From the NCBI GenBank assembly GCA_012295275.1, contig CM022665.1, forward strand, positions 25,226,946 to 25,290,945: a DNA stretch of 64,000 nt, read 5' to 3'. Shown here piece by piece: positions 13,320 to 27,460 of this stretch. A program made the translations under genes and the position numbers. Position 1 is the stretch's first letter; each line of letters begins with the position of its first letter. Under the pieces are notes generated by a model. That model was given only the letters and a program-made list of their open reading frames with translations. It was not told the DNA's origin and did no database searches. This DNA is from Chrysomallon squamiferum (lineage: Eukaryota; Mollusca; Gastropoda; Neomphalida; Peltospiridae).

Positions 13320-13660
13320 GATATCAAAGACATCAGGTTTTAAAATAATAGATATCAAACTCATACTGTGTTACCAGTTTTAAAATAATAGATATCAAAT
13401 TCATATTGTGTTACCAGTTTTAAAATAACAGATATCAAATTCATATTGTGTTACCAGTTTTAAAATAATAGATATCAAATTCATATTGTGTTACCAGTTT
13501 TAAAATAATAGATATCAAATTCATACTGTTACCAGTTTTAAAATAACAGATATCAAGTTCATATTGTGTTACCAGTTTTAAAATAATAGATATCAAGTTC
13601 AAACTGTTTACCAGTTTAAAATTAATAGATTTCATATACATATTGTTGTATCATTTTAAA
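13320..13660. repeat. 40-bp minisatellite, about 8 copies
   Basis: The unit runs ACCAGTTTTAAAATAATAGATATCAAATTCATATTGTGTT. GATATCAA recurs at 13351, 13391, 13431, 13471, 13511, 13549 and 13589, so the spacing is 40 except one of 38. The last unit (from 13627) is degenerate, and a shortened variant starts at 13320. The repeat-coded peptide on the minus strand is a by-product, since 40 is not a multiple of 3. Confidence 0.92.
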
Positions 13661-15847
13661 ACATCGTTTATATTCTAGTAGCAGTAGAAATAACTTTAAC
13701 AGTAGTAGCAAAATAGCAGTAGTAACAATGGAAGTAATACTGGGTTTTTTTAATTTGTTGCTGTTGTTGTTATTAATCCTATTTGTACAAAATACAAATT
13801 ACAGAAAAACCCAACAAAATTAGCAATTTAATCGAGAGACAGGAATTTATTTTCTTGCCAGTTCAGTAGCATTTATTTCAAATAAAGACAGACAATTCTT
13901 TGTAGTTCAAGAAATAATGTTATCAGGACATTTAACGCTTTAAAATGTCAATTTGTACGATCAGAGAAGTCTTAATTAAAGAAATAGTGCGTACTGTCTT
14001 TTGTTAATTATACTGAGAAGAGACAGGCAAACTTACAATTGCTAGTAAAGGCACAGAACGTCATTTCATCTACAGTTTAGACTAGTGGTGCGTTGGTAAC
14101 ACTAAAATTCGGGATCTCATGAAGCTTTATCACGCACATAACGTCAAAATAAAGGCACTGGTTAAAACAATCAGGATAAAGTATCTTTTGAACGTCAAAG
14201 TTCAAAGCGTCAGAACAATAAAATAGACTTCTTCTTTGTTTTTATTTCCAGCAATGCATTGATATATTGGGAAAGTATTGAAAGGGTCTTTCGTTTCGTG
14301 TCCACCAGCATTTATTATGAAAAGTTTTAATGAAAATTTTAAAGGATTAAACTTTTTTTTTTAAACTTATATTAGACGTGGAAATTCATTTATTGGATTT
14401 TTTGGCTGCAGTTTATATCGATTTATGTTTGTACGTATGTATATATGCGTGTGTGTGTGTGTGTGTCTGCCTGTGTGTATGTATGCGTGTGTGTTTGTGC
14501 GTATGAATGTATGTTTCTTTCTTTCTGTACATCTTTTTATATACATGTATATAAATGTATGTATGTATATGTTAATTTAGTCTTTAATCAGCTTCATATA
14601 TCGCAAACAAAACAGAAATAATTCCTATACAAAAAATCATTTTTTAGCAAACTATAAATCCTATAATCCATACTTTCTACAAACAATAACACTGTTGTAG
14701 GCAAGAGATGTATACAAAAATAAACTTTTGAGTGTATTATGTGTGTGTTTTTATAAACGCATTTTCTTTCGGAAATACTTAACACTTCTGAGACAGTGGT
14801 TCCAGAGCTGACAAGACTATTTCAGAAATAGAATGTAGTCCTTGAACATACTCGTGTATCATACACAGACAATGCTATCCAAATAAAACACTTTATTTAA
14901 ACCTTTCATCGCTCGTACTTGACCGGAGTGAACACAAGATGTGTACATTATTTTTCCTTAATCAAAACTCTTTCCCAATTAGCGGATTATTCTGGGGTCC
15001 CATTGTACTGTCGTCATACATGTTTCAGGACAATTATCCCGCGCGGTAAAAAGAGATTATATTCGTCTGGAATGGAGAATAAGTGCAGTATCAAACGAAA
15101 TACAATAGGCGTTTTGACCTCAACATTAGATTGCCCACTGAAAACCATTATAAGCGGCAATTCAGGAAGCCATAATAGCCATCGGCTTCATCAAATCATA
15201 TCAGTGGATTATGACGCGTTCAGCATTTTCTGTTTAAGGTCTGGGGCATTGTTTTTATTAATTTATTATAGTACTTACATATAAATATAATAAAAACAAA
15301 AAACTCTCTGGGCTGTTGTTTTCAGTTCTACAAATGGAAATCGTGTGTGAGATTTTTGGCTATATTCTGACATTATTTCTTATCATCATTTTCATAATGA
15401 TCATTAACAATAACATCGAGATCATTATTATTATAATCTTCATCAACATTACCATATATTTCTTTTTATATTTGCGAAAGGAGAAACAAAATCTGTTTAA
15501 ATAAATTATCTGAAATACGTATTACAGAATGGAAAACGTTATGATAGCCATCGTTAATGTTTTACCATCATGAGTTAGCAGATGCTACCAGTGTTGCTCC
15601 CACCTTTATCACCGATATTTGGATGGCTAAAACATTTAAAATTGTTGTGTCCATTCAAGATCAGTTTAATAATGCTAATAACATGAAACCATTAATTTTA
15701 ATATACCCACGCATAAGTCAGTGGAAGCACTGGATACTGAATGTTTAAAACTGACACAATAGTTATTTGTTTCATATTTACATCTTGTATGTATGTACTT
15801 AAATATCTATGTCTGCCTGCCTGTATGTCTGTATGTTTGAATATATG

Positions 15848-15899
15848 TATGTGTGTGTATATATATATGTGTGTGTTTAAATATATATATATATATATA

Positions 15900-15978
<79 letters not shown>
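15848..15978. repeat. compound GT / TA / GA microsatellite
   Basis: Short GT and TA runs (TA at 15881-15901) followed by about 37 GA units (15905-15978). Confidence 0.95.
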
Positions 15979-15980
<2 letters not shown>

Positions 15981-17968
15981 CTTAAAAGATACATTTTCTT
16001 TTTTTCTTCATCCGGTATTTCTGGTGATACTGCTATTACTATACACTAAGATATTTCTCACACATTAATAAAGGAAGAATCCAGGATTTTGTTCACGGGG
16101 TCAGGAAATCCACGATTTAAATCTGTCTTTCTCAGTGACGTGGAATAGTAGGCAGTGTTGAATATAATTTTGTTAAAGACAAACACTTAAAAATAAACAG
16201 AAAATAATGGAATGCTGAGTAATATATATGCTTACGCGTAGAAAACAGTGCCAGAAAATTCTTATTAAAATTTCGAAACAAGCTATGATAGAATTTTAAA
16301 ATATGTAACAGGAAACAAATCATTCAATAGATGAATATTTATCATAAATATTATTGTACATGAAATTTTTAATGTAGCGAAATTTAGGAAATTTATCAAG
16401 CAATATAATGCAATATCAGTAATATAAGGGAACGAAATATAGAATTGCATAAATAACATAATATAATAAGCATGCAATATAAGTAGTGCAGTGTATCGTT
16501 TCATGGTCATTTCTAAACTGTTTCCATGGAGACAGTGCCTTGGAGACTATTCGATTTATTTTCATTATTATTATTATTATTATTATTTAACAAATATAAT
16601 ACTGTGTAATTATTCAATTTAAAAAAAAAGAAAAAAAGAAAAGATTCCCTTACAGCGTAGATCCTGACTGAGACAGATATAAACCATCAAAGTACACAAT
16701 TTGCTGTAAGGAAACAAAAGTCTGTTTTGGGATAAAGATAACTGTGTTCAGCGTTCTCTGAGATAACATTAGATGCTTAACCGAAAGTCAGTGAGACGCT
16801 GGATCGTAACTAAAGAAAAAAACTTCAGTAATAAAGAATTTCTACCAGCCACAAAAAATGATTTGAAGATAGTTTGGGGGTTTATCCCCCCCAAAAAAGA
16901 TTTAACTAATATTTTATTGTTTCTGAGAAACTTGATTGTCGTTATTGTTGTTGAGATTGTAGCAGTAATAGTGGCATTAGTAGTAACAGTAGCAGTTGCA
17001 GCAGAAGTAATAGTAGTAGTAGTTGTTGTAGTAATTGTAATAGTGGTAATGACAATAGTAGTAATAGTAGTAGAAACATGGGGGTAGTGAACATAATTTT
17101 AACACAGTAATTTATTAATCGTAACTTTTTATTTTTCTTATTTTAAATTCCTCCCTCATCCTTCAAAAAAAAAAAATAATAATAAATAAATATATAATAA
17201 ATAAAAAATAATAATAACAATAAAAACAACAAAAAACAAAACAACAAAACAAAAAAAGTATTTCTTGGAAGAGGAAAAAAGATCGCTATGAAATTCAGTT
17301 TTAAAGAAAGACTACTATCAAAGTTAATACAATAAGTATTTTAATCCGGTTAACGATATGTCCAAAGCATGACATAGCCCAGGAGGCTTCTACAATTGAT
17401 CATTTATCTCTAACCACACCAATTTCTTTAATGGGGAAGATTCGGAAAAGAAGAGCCGGTAATGGAAAGGTTTTAAATAAGCTGATGCATAATAGACGAA
17501 CGAAGACTGTAATATCTCAAGGGATTATCCAGTTGTTTCCATCTTTAAAGCGACGAAGCGAAAGAGGTGAGAATATTGCATATACGACTTTCCGACGGGT
17601 TTCTCTGAAGTCCAGAAGTTAAAAGTTTGTTAACAAGTGTAAGTTTATATAGTTTGTTAATCGTCTTCATAACTGGAGAAAATAAAGGAAACAGAAGTTA
17701 TTTAAGTTCAAAACTGCCATCTCCGTGATGTAATTCAAAGCAGTTACATAGATTAAATGCGAGATGACAGAAAACACGTGGCAATAATGAATGATGAATG
17801 TCGATCGACAACAATGCTTTGACACTGAAGAATATAACTGATTTATTATTCTGCTCTGCGTATGTTTGTGTCTATATGTAGGTGTATATATGTATATATA
17901 TATGTATATATGTGTGCAGGTACGTATGTGTGTAAGTAAAACATTAAACTCTTATGTAATATTCTTAA

Positions 17969-18009
<41 letters not shown>

Positions 18010-20312
18010 AATCTTCCTGTAGTACAAACTCACTTATTTCCATCAGTTATAACAACTTGATGTTACGTCGCTTTTTCAGTGGACTGACATTTTTTTTTAA
18101 TTACAGCGATGGAAAAGTGTTAAAGATAAATATTCTTTTCAGACTGCGTGTGTTTATAAAGCATGTATATTTACTAACAGTCAAGCGATCAGTGGGTAAT
18201 GAATCACAAATCACGGGCGTTCGCTTGAAGAGGTATTTATTTAAACAGCTTTCTTTCTTAAACGTGTGCAAACTGTCAAATATGACTGGTCGCAGTAACT
18301 TCTAACGGATTTCAACGTTCATTAAAAGAAAGCGTTTTCTTGGCTAATCATGTTTCTTGTATCGGTCTGTCCATCATATTATCACTGTCATCGTTATCGA
18401 TATAAAGATCATGTTAACAATAGTTATATTTTTATCTTCTATTTTTGACGTTTTCATCATGATGATCACCACGATTATTTTTATTAATATTATTATCATC
18501 ATTGTCATCATTATTATTATTATTATTATTATTACTGAATAATGTTTTTATATTAAAACATCTTCAGTTGTAATTGCATTTAATAAATATTCAAAATTGT
18601 ATGAGCAGTTTGCTTCTGTAATTTGACAGCTAAGTTATTTGAAGCTGAAGTTTTCTGAACGATAATTAGTGGTTTTGAAAACGATGTTAACGTAGACACA
18701 GGGGAAAAAATCATTTATATATAAAGAACGAAAGAATGCAATTTTTTGTTTGCATATTTCAGAGAAAATCGGAAACTCACTTTTACTTGTAAATATTTAT
18801 CTTCAAGTATTAAAATTTGTTTTCTTTAATAAGAGACGAGAGAACACGGATTAATTTTCTGTCATTACGTTTTGAAAGAAAAACATTTTTTTTTTTATGT
18901 GATATTCTCTCTTAAAGGAAATCTGATACGATTTTCTGCTATCATCAACGTATTTTTTACAAAAGCTTTCGCATGGACAAGATAGCACATACCACAAAGA
19001 TAATCACACGTGACGTTTGTTGCTTTGTATTTCTATCATCAGTGTACTTTTGTGTTCTTTTATATTCTCTCTGTATTTTTGGCTGTCTGTCTGGTAAACA
19101 TAAAGATATAGAGATATATATACATATATACATCTGTTAATTTGGAGGAATTCTGTATAAAGTACATTAATATAAAAAATAAATGGATGCAAGACTGTAC
19201 TGGATCTATTCTCCTACTAACATACATTTCGATTGTGGATGGTTTGTGTAAACATGACTTAGGAAATGATCGGATCAATCTATTATTTCTCTGTGACGTG
19301 TTGTGTTTGTTTTACACTAATATCAAGCCAGTTCAATCAAAACTCATGTTTGTTCGAGCTAACCCTTTCAGAATATCATGTACAAATTGAGACCTCCAGT
19401 TTAATGAGAAATGAAAAATCGATCAAGCGACAAATTTGTCTAATTCTTTTATTAAACTACTTTTGGGGTTTTTTTGTGGGTTTTTTTTACTACTACACAC
19501 TGAGTTTATTTAAAATTCTCATTCTCAACCAAACCTTCTACAAGCAGGATGTGAAAAAAAAAAAAAAGTCTAAATGTCGCTAATCAAAGAAACTATATTT
19601 TTAAAAATTCTTCTGGAGTGCCAGTTTGTACAACACGTCAAAAATGTTTCACAGAATTTCTGATATGGCTTTTATTAAATTGTCAAATTAATAAGGATGA
19701 TACTGTACAGAGCAGAAACCTGCCTACTCCACTGAAATACTAAAAAAAAATACCCAAAACAGTATGTAGAGTTGTTTATAGTCGGCTTGTATTCCAACAC
19801 AGGCAGTTCAGTCTAGAACGATGGGATAGAATTTTAGAGCTGTCCAAACAGATCTGTTTTTGTCTTACGTTCAACACGAAATGTAACACGGATCATCGGA
19901 CTTGTAGGAAGCCAGCGCTGCATTAACCAAAGGCTGCGGAAGTGTTTTAAAGCTATGATGTCATTTTGAAAAGATCACCTGGACCATCCGTCAGTTTCCA
20001 TGAAGATCTGCATTCCAGGCAACACGTTCTGAAACTTTAGTGTTTTGTGAACAGACGTCGGTTTAAGCGAGTCTTGATGAGCTTCTTTCCTGCCTGTCTT
20101 ATTTCCCTTGTTCCGCCCTTCCCACTTCACACTAATTACTATCAGTATTAATTACTGATGACGTTTTACAAGTGATATTGATGCAGTTACATTTGTAAAA
20201 GTATTTTGTTGTTGATTTTTTTAACAGTAATCTGGGTTCTGAATAATCACCAACACTTTGATTCTGAATGAATTTTCATATTTGAATAAGTTTGTTTTTG
20301 TGTGTGTGTGTG

Positions 20313-20344
<32 letters not shown>

Positions 20345-22958
20345 CTGAATATTGAGGTGGTTTTATAGATACGTTATCATTATTAAAATATAATGAGAAA
20401 CAGCTATTATTTTTAACATACTCTGTTCTTGTATTTTTTCATTAGTATTATCTTTTTATAAATAATATAGAACTTTCTGATATAAAACTTATCTTTTATC
20501 GGATTTAGATCTTTATTAACAGTTTATGAGTAAGGCTAAGTGATATTCAAATACTTTTGCAATGAACTGGATGACAGAAACAGATTGTTCATTATTTCGT
20601 TATAATTAATAATTTAAAAAGAAAAAGCTTTTGAATATACACAGAAAAAGTCTATTGTTCGTCATATTATGGTTTTTTTTTCTAACCCCAGCTTACTGTG
20701 TTCCAAAAAATTAATAATAATTAACAGAGAGCAGTAACAACAAACAGGAAATTCGGGAAAACGTATTATCCATGTTAAGAACATGACGTCAAACGACTTC
20801 TCTGAAGCTGCAGTTCTAAACGAGTCAGTTCATCAAACACTATGATCGAGGGTTTTTCTGTTTCTCAGCGACGTTGGGTGATTTTAAAAAAAAAAAAATT
20901 TCTTAACATAAAGAATATTATATCAAAGATCGCTTGCATCTAGAGATTTAAATGGTCTGCAGTATCAGATGACGATCATCAAGCAAACTGCAAAAAGTTT
21001 CTAATTAGTGGTCACGGAATAAATAACGATTTACGACTATTTATTCGTTCTACCTGATTTGCTTAGATCATGAAATATTACAGGAATTGGCAACCTTTTG
21101 TACGCTTTGAATCCCTGATGTTTGAATGGTGACCTATACTTTTATAATTTATTAAATACTGTCATGCCTCGGTGCCAGGAGAAAACTGAAAGCTCTGCGG
21201 CAAAAAAGTGTCAGGGGAGCAGCACTGTGTGGCAGAGACTGTATTTCTGCATTGCTTTCGTCGTCTTTGTAGAAATTATGAAGAGACATTTTACTGCAAA
21301 TGGTGATGACAGTTTATGATAAATTCTCAAGAGAGATCTTGTTTTTGCGAAAGTCAGCATGCCATTCTAATTGGTTTTTTACTCTCTCTTTTCAGGTCTG
21401 ATAATTAAAACATTTATTCTTTGCTGGCTCATTTTCGTCACCGTTCTCTATCTCTTTCTCTGTCTCTCGCTATCTCTATTTTATTATCTTATATCAGTCT
21501 GTCTGTCTATTTATCTTTTCCTATCCCTCGGTGTGTATGTGCATGTGTGTTTGTGTCTATGTTTATGTGTATGTGTGTGCATGTGTTTGTGTGTGTGTGT
21601 GTATATATATATATATACAGTAACAGTAAAATATGATAATTCTTTAATCCATACATACACACTCGTATTATTTTCCTATTCATATACTAGTACATAAAAG
21701 CATGTCTTTAAACAAATCAGTTACATGATGATGATGATAACAAAAATAAAATGTTGGAGACTGAATTAATATGATATGATACAGATGTGATAACCACACC
21801 TTCTTTTTCGTCATATTATTTCACAAGACAATAATGGTAACGCAAATTTTAAACAAAATAATCTTAGTGATAAAACTATTTATAAAACTGAGAACTTTGT
21901 TTCAGCAAGCGATTATTTCTACACCCTCTTTGCTAAAATACGTATTTTGGCTTATTTAAATGATATGTGGGTTACTGACGTAGTTATTCTCTCTAGATTC
22001 ATGTCTGACATATACGCCACATGAGAATGTATTTTCAACAAGTGTTCGTATAGATGACACTTTTCCTATGGGTTAATATACACGTCACAGTCTATTTTCA
22101 GTTTAAGGTGAAAACAGTTTTGATCTTTCTAGCATTTTATACACGAGGGATGACTATGATTACGAGGTTACATTTTCTAAGTCATACCTCTACGACAGGA
22201 AATTAACGATTGATTTTTTTCTTCTTTTAAATTTAATAATTTGTTTGTTTGTTCGTTTGTTTTTCTTTTGTTTTATTTTTTATTATTATTTTTAAATTTT
22301 GTATATATTTAGTTATTTTATTTAAATAATTATTTATTTATTTATTTTAATTTAATTAGTTTTATTTTATTTTTATTTTTAAAATTTTTATATTTATTTA
22401 TTTGAGACAGAAATACCTATCTCCTGCGACAATGATAATACATTTTTTTTTTTAAACCAAGAAAAACATGACATATTAAGTACAAATTTTTTAAAATAAA
22501 ATTCATAAAGTGTGTGGGAAAATTATGAAGTTTAAAATACGGAAATCAGAAAAATATTTGTTAAAAAACTTCTTTGGCATTTGTTTTACATCTTTGTAGA
22601 AAAACACTGCAAACTAACCACATCCATTGTCCATAACAAACAGAGATCCTCATATGATATTTCCAAAGCAGTATTTAGCTACATTTAACATTACTGATGT
22701 ACATAACTCTGCTATTTCCTTGTTTGTATCACACTGGGAAATTATATTTATTTTATACTTTGTGGATTCGGCTGCTTTAAACTGTACGAAAACAGAATGT
22801 GTAAAGCAGTGAATATTATATTTACTGAAAAATATAGTGAGAAAAAAGAAGAAGACGTAGTAACGTTATTTATTTTTCTTTAAGCTGTTGTATTGCTTTT
22901 GTATTGAAAAAACTGACTGAACGTAAATTTCTTATGTTTGTGTTTTTTATTAAATTTC

Positions 22959-22960
<2 letters not shown>

Positions 22961-23001
<41 letters not shown>

Positions 23002-23056
23002 TTTTTAATGGCGTCATTCGGCGTCGTTTCTTTTTTTTTTTTTTTTTTTTTTTTTT
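22961..23056. repeat. paired poly-T runs
   Basis: Two T-runs (22961-22994 and 23031-23056) separated by 36 bp of unique sequence containing GGCGTCATTCGGCGTCG. Confidence 0.95.
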
Positions 23057-23624
23057 CTTTCTTATTTTTTCAAAGATTAAAAATCACTTTATTTTTTATT
23101 ATTTTTCTTAATTATTAATTATCGTTTTAGGTTACAGTTTAAATGAACAGGAGCTTGTTTCGAAAATGTTCTGTTTTGAATGAAAAAAAAAAATAGCTTA
23201 AACGACTGTAAATATTTGAGAAAGGTCCAAACATATCAAATTATCAGTACACTGGCACACGCACACACACACACACACACACAACACACACCACGTATTC
23301 ATAAATAAATACATACATACACACACTCATATACATGACGTACATATATACACATGTATACGAATGTCCAAAACCGACAGATATTCTGAATACATTTCTG
23401 CAGACACTATATAACTGATTTAATGTAAAATAATAATTCTTATTTTTGTGAGGCGATTATTGTGAATTTTACATTAAGCTGTCTGTATCACTTCCAGGTC
23501 TTTTTAAATTTGTTTTTAACTGGAAATAAATTTGTCTACGTACATTCTTCATTAAGTCTGAAAGTTGATATAATTATCATAATAGCAATTTGTTACACTC
23601 TGTCAAAAAACAATGAACAAAAGA

Positions 23625-23832
23625 TTTATTATTATTTTATTTTATTTTATTTTATTTATTTATTTATTATCAGCATCTATCATTATTATTATTATTATTA
23701 TTACTGCTACTGCTACAACTATTACTGCTACTACTACTATAACTACTACTATTATTATTATTATTATTATTATTATTACTGATGATGATGATGATGATGA
23801 TGTTGTCGTCGTTGTCGTTGTCGATATGATGA
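23625..23832. repeat. serial microsatellites: TTTTA, ATT, CTA/CTG, ATT, GAT, GTC
   Basis: Six triplet or pentanucleotide motifs follow one another: TTTTA/TTTA to about 23670, ATT to 23700, ACT/CTG to 23745, ATT to 23778, GAT to 23802, then GTC/GTT. This creates a long frame of poly-Ile, Thr, Asp and Val. Confidence 0.92.
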
Positions 23833-24410
23833 TGGTACTGGCTGTGTTTATTGTTGCTATGTTATTGCTGCTGTTGATTTTGTTTCCATTGTTACTGTGG
23901 TTGTACTTTTCGTCTTCATTTTGTTTGTCTTCTTGTTTTTGCACTGCTGCTGTCGTCGGCGTTATTGTTCAGCCTCTGATTGATCTTCGGGATGTTAAAG
24001 TTGATGACTTCACTTGTATGACTTCAGTCTGCATTACAGTTTATCTCAGTGTGTTCAGGAATGAAGTACTTAACACCGCTGGTTCTTCTCTGATTGAAGA
24101 TAATTGGTGTGGAAGTAGTACAAAAAAGAAAAGAAAAGAAAAAGAAAAAATTGGCCAGACCAATTCACGTCCAGTTTGTGAATGAGTTTATCTCAGTAAA
24201 CTAATAATAATTTTTATTTTATTATTATTATAATTTTTTATTTTATTTTTTACCCAAAAGCATAAGGCGTTGCCAGGAATATTTACAAAAAAGCAACATC
24301 AAACAAATAAACAAACAAAAACAATAAATAAACAACCAAACATAAATAAATTAAAATTAATAATAATAATAAAAAATAATAATATTAATAATAACATGAT
24401 GTCGCAGTAC

Positions 24411-24674
24411 ATTTACGTATAACGCAGGATGGAATGTGTGTTCAGTTTCAAATCTGCCTCATTATACGAATTTTGAATTTTATTTAAAAAAAAAAAAAAT
24501 TATCTAGACTAAGAGCCAGTCGAGTAAGGAAAAGAAGGATTACTACAGAAGGTTAGAGTGGTCAGTGTGACCAATGGTATTCCTCGATACGTACAGAACT
24601 GTAGAACACTGAGTCATCAACTGAACTTATACGACAATATACCTGTAAGTGTTCTCTTTAAATGCACAGTCTAA
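24411..24674 (-). repeat. dispersed repeat, copy B (inverted partner at 6439-6699)
   Basis: Same element as copy A in the opposite orientation, 18 kb away. The internal A-run (24485-24499) is longer than its partner in copy A, as expected of slippage in a homopolymer. On the plus strand a GTTTCAAATCT stretch at 24445-24455 weakly resembles a pol III B box, but an A box at proper spacing is not convincing. Confidence 0.85.
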
Positions 24675-25962
24675 CACACATACACACGACTGCACATAAG
24701 CATAAAAAATGTTTAACAAAGTTAAATAATATAAAATATATTTTAAAAATGAACACAATCAGAATTCCCAAAGACAGAAATTTGAAACGGACACGAAATA
24801 ACTAGACTTTTAAGGGCACGAACCTCTGTTAGGAGTTACAAGTTCCATATAACAGTGGAGCAAAAACAATCTTCATACAAAATGAACTCGGCTGAAAATT
24901 ATTTGGGCTGCATACTTCCATTATTCTGTTCACAAACTGTTAAAATGATTAGTGATTTCAATGCAGTCCATTTTAGCTATTTGAAGCTAATGCAAATTCG
25001 AATTAACGTTAAGCAGATTCAATTATGGTCTGTTAAATTCGACTTAAGAGGTGCATGCCTGTGTATCCTTGCGCCACAGATATGGTGGTGCCCCTGAAAA
25101 TGTATTTAAAGATCTGAGCTTTTGGATTTGTATCACATAGCGTCATCTTCTTGAAACACAAATTTTAAAATGGTTCCTTATTCTGATATGCTATGGTCTA
25201 TTTGCTGAGCTGCTGCTGCTGTTGCTGTTGTTGTTGTTCTTTAAGCAGAGAGCATGTATGTATTTTAGATCTGAAGTTATCTTTGTGAACCATCTTGTCC
25301 CCGGAGAGCCTAGAAAACAGGCGGTGTAGAAAAGTCTATTTCCTGTTGCTTTCCCTGCACTTTGTGCGAAATCTTTTTCAGATAAATCTCACTTCACATC
25401 TCGATGAAAGCATTAAATTTAATGTGACTCCGATTCACTGAATGACTGAAGCAGATTTTAACATTTTATGGCTCCCAGTGTAAGTGATCGACTCAAACAA
25501 TTAAGATTGAATCAAATGAAGTCGTGCACTCTGCAACAGACAATAAAAAAAAAACTGATGTGGTTATTTTAGAACCTGTAATTTCCAAACGTGTTCAGTT
25601 TGAATCTCGAGGACTGTAGTAATAAAAATTCTTACATGTTCAGATGAGATGTTTGAAATAGTTCGACGAACTTTTAACAACACCGTGAAGCTTAATATGA
25701 TTTCAGTTTTATTATAAATGTGAAAAGAAATTATAAAGAGTGCGATAATTTCATGTTTGACAGTTGGTTAATAAAATGTAACTGATATCAACAAAATATC
25801 GAATTACAAAATTTCGGAGATTTTATCTGGATCGAATATAAAGATGTTCTGTATAACCGCTCTAATATATTCTTGGAATTACGTTATAGTAGTCCCCAAG
25901 GATATAGCATGATTTATGCTCCTAAGCTGCCTACTTGTTTATAGAAAAAAAGATACAGCTAA

Positions 25963-25964
<2 letters not shown>

Positions 25965-26026
<62 letters not shown>
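25965..26026. repeat. CT microsatellite
   Basis: About 31 CT units; a second, shorter CT run is at 26195-26226. Confidence 0.95.
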
Positions 26027-26028
<2 letters not shown>

Positions 26029-26192
26029 ATTTTTTTTCTGTATCTTTTGATCTATTTTTTATTTATTTGTCTGACGTTTTTCTGTTTATGTAGTCCTCCG
26101 ATTTTATGTTTTCTTCTCTTTTCTTCATACATACTCTACATGTATGTGTTTGAATTCGCCTCTTTCTTCATTATCTCTAGCCCTGCCTCTTT

Positions 26193-26233
<41 letters not shown>

Positions 26234-27239
26234 ACTGACAACAATCCTACACATTTCAGTTTCCTTCTTTTTCCGTATTATATCTGTGCATTTCAAAGCT
26301 TTTGAAACGTATAACCTGAATCATGGTACAAAAAATATATATATATATGTCCAATGTACAAAATAAGAAATATCAATAAATAAATGTTTGTTGTGTTGGT
26401 TTACTTATTCTCTGTCATTCAAAGTCGTTCAGTGAATCCAGATCCTTCAGTCCCATTGCGTAACCAAATATCAAACTAGAATCTGCGTCAACGTTTTAAA
26501 TACAACACATAAACGTGATCATCACTTCTATCAGTGATGCATTGTTTCATGAAATGGCCGCGGGGTGTCTATCATAAACTTCCCTCAAAGCTTTTAAAAG
26601 ATCCTCAAACTCCATCAAATTAGTGGAAGACGTTCCCGGGTCACCATCATGCTGATTTACTCCTGATGAAATCTCTGTAAATCACACCTCTGAGATTTCG
26701 CAAATGTCTGTCTCCAACCAAAATTGTTTCTGAGTCGCTGAATCACCACGCCTGTCATTCAGTATTCAGTACTTCATATTATAATAAAAAAAAAAATTTA
26801 TGGTAATTATGTAGTATAATTAATTTTCTTTAAAATTATTTTTAAAATATATTTTAATATGATTAAAATCAATGGCACTTCATTATTTTCAGGCTTTCTC
26901 GTCCCAAACATTTCATCAAAAAACGATTAGTACACAAAGTACGCGTTATTCTCTTTTCCTGTCTATGAGAAGGTATATATAAATGTTTCCTTACTGCTAA
27001 ACGAAAAAGAATAGTTCGTCTTGCAGCTGTATTGCTTTTTCTCAAACACCTGAAAGTCCTGAGTATTATAATATGACCTAAATTAATTTTATATCGAGAA
27101 CGTCATTGTATTAAATATTTTTTACCTTCTACCGTCTTCATTAAGTATTTAAGTATTCTGTGGTGTTTACCAAATAAACAGCAGTTGGCAGATGCAGGTC
27201 TTTAAGAAATAACTTGATAAATTTGTTTAATTCGTTGTT

Positions 27240-27460
27240 ATACTGCAGCCTAGTGATTAAACACTTGTTTGAGCTTGACTGGTTGCAGGATCAAACCTCG
27301 AAGATGTTCCCACTAAGCAGTTTCTAGCATGTGCCAGGTCTTGACAGTTGATTTATCGAAGTCTGTTGTATTTGCTTTCCTGGGAAGGAGCTGAAATAGA
27401 TCCATTGCTTCTGGCAGGTAAGAGTAACCCCAAACATTGTGGAAAGAGGTTTAGCCTCTC
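27240..27460 (+). repeat. possible tRNA-derived SINE remnant
   Basis: AGCCTAGTGATT (27247-27258) resembles a pol III A box and GGATCAAACCT (27288-27298) resembles a B box 41 bp downstream, close to the spacing in tRNAs. A less AT-rich tail to about 27460 could be the SINE body. The B box matches only about 6 of the 9 fixed consensus positions, so this is an old copy at best. Confidence 0.4.

Larger units (their letters stand above)
13661..24410. other. intergenic region
   Basis: GT runs at 14448-14500, 20299-20342 and 21585-21603; AAT at 17968-18007; degenerate GTA triplets at 16935-17085; ATT at 18505-18535; TTTA-rich sequence at 22230-22400. Around 19.86-20.10 kb the sequence is less AT-rich and free of simple repeats, but has no open frame or family signature. 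Confidence 0.7.

Noticed and set aside
13331-13660. CRISPR-like regular repeats
   Set aside because: The 40-bp units are head-to-tail without unique spacers, in eukaryotic DNA; this is a minisatellite.
14919-15284. 121-codon plus-strand frame
   Set aside because: Ordinary composition but no domain, no signal peptide and no convincing splice partners; chance frame length in 64 kb.
23613-24185. 190-codon open frame on the plus strand
   Set aside because: Its first half is translated microsatellite (poly-Ile, Thr, Asp, Val) and the rest shows no domain; the length comes from stop-free repeats.
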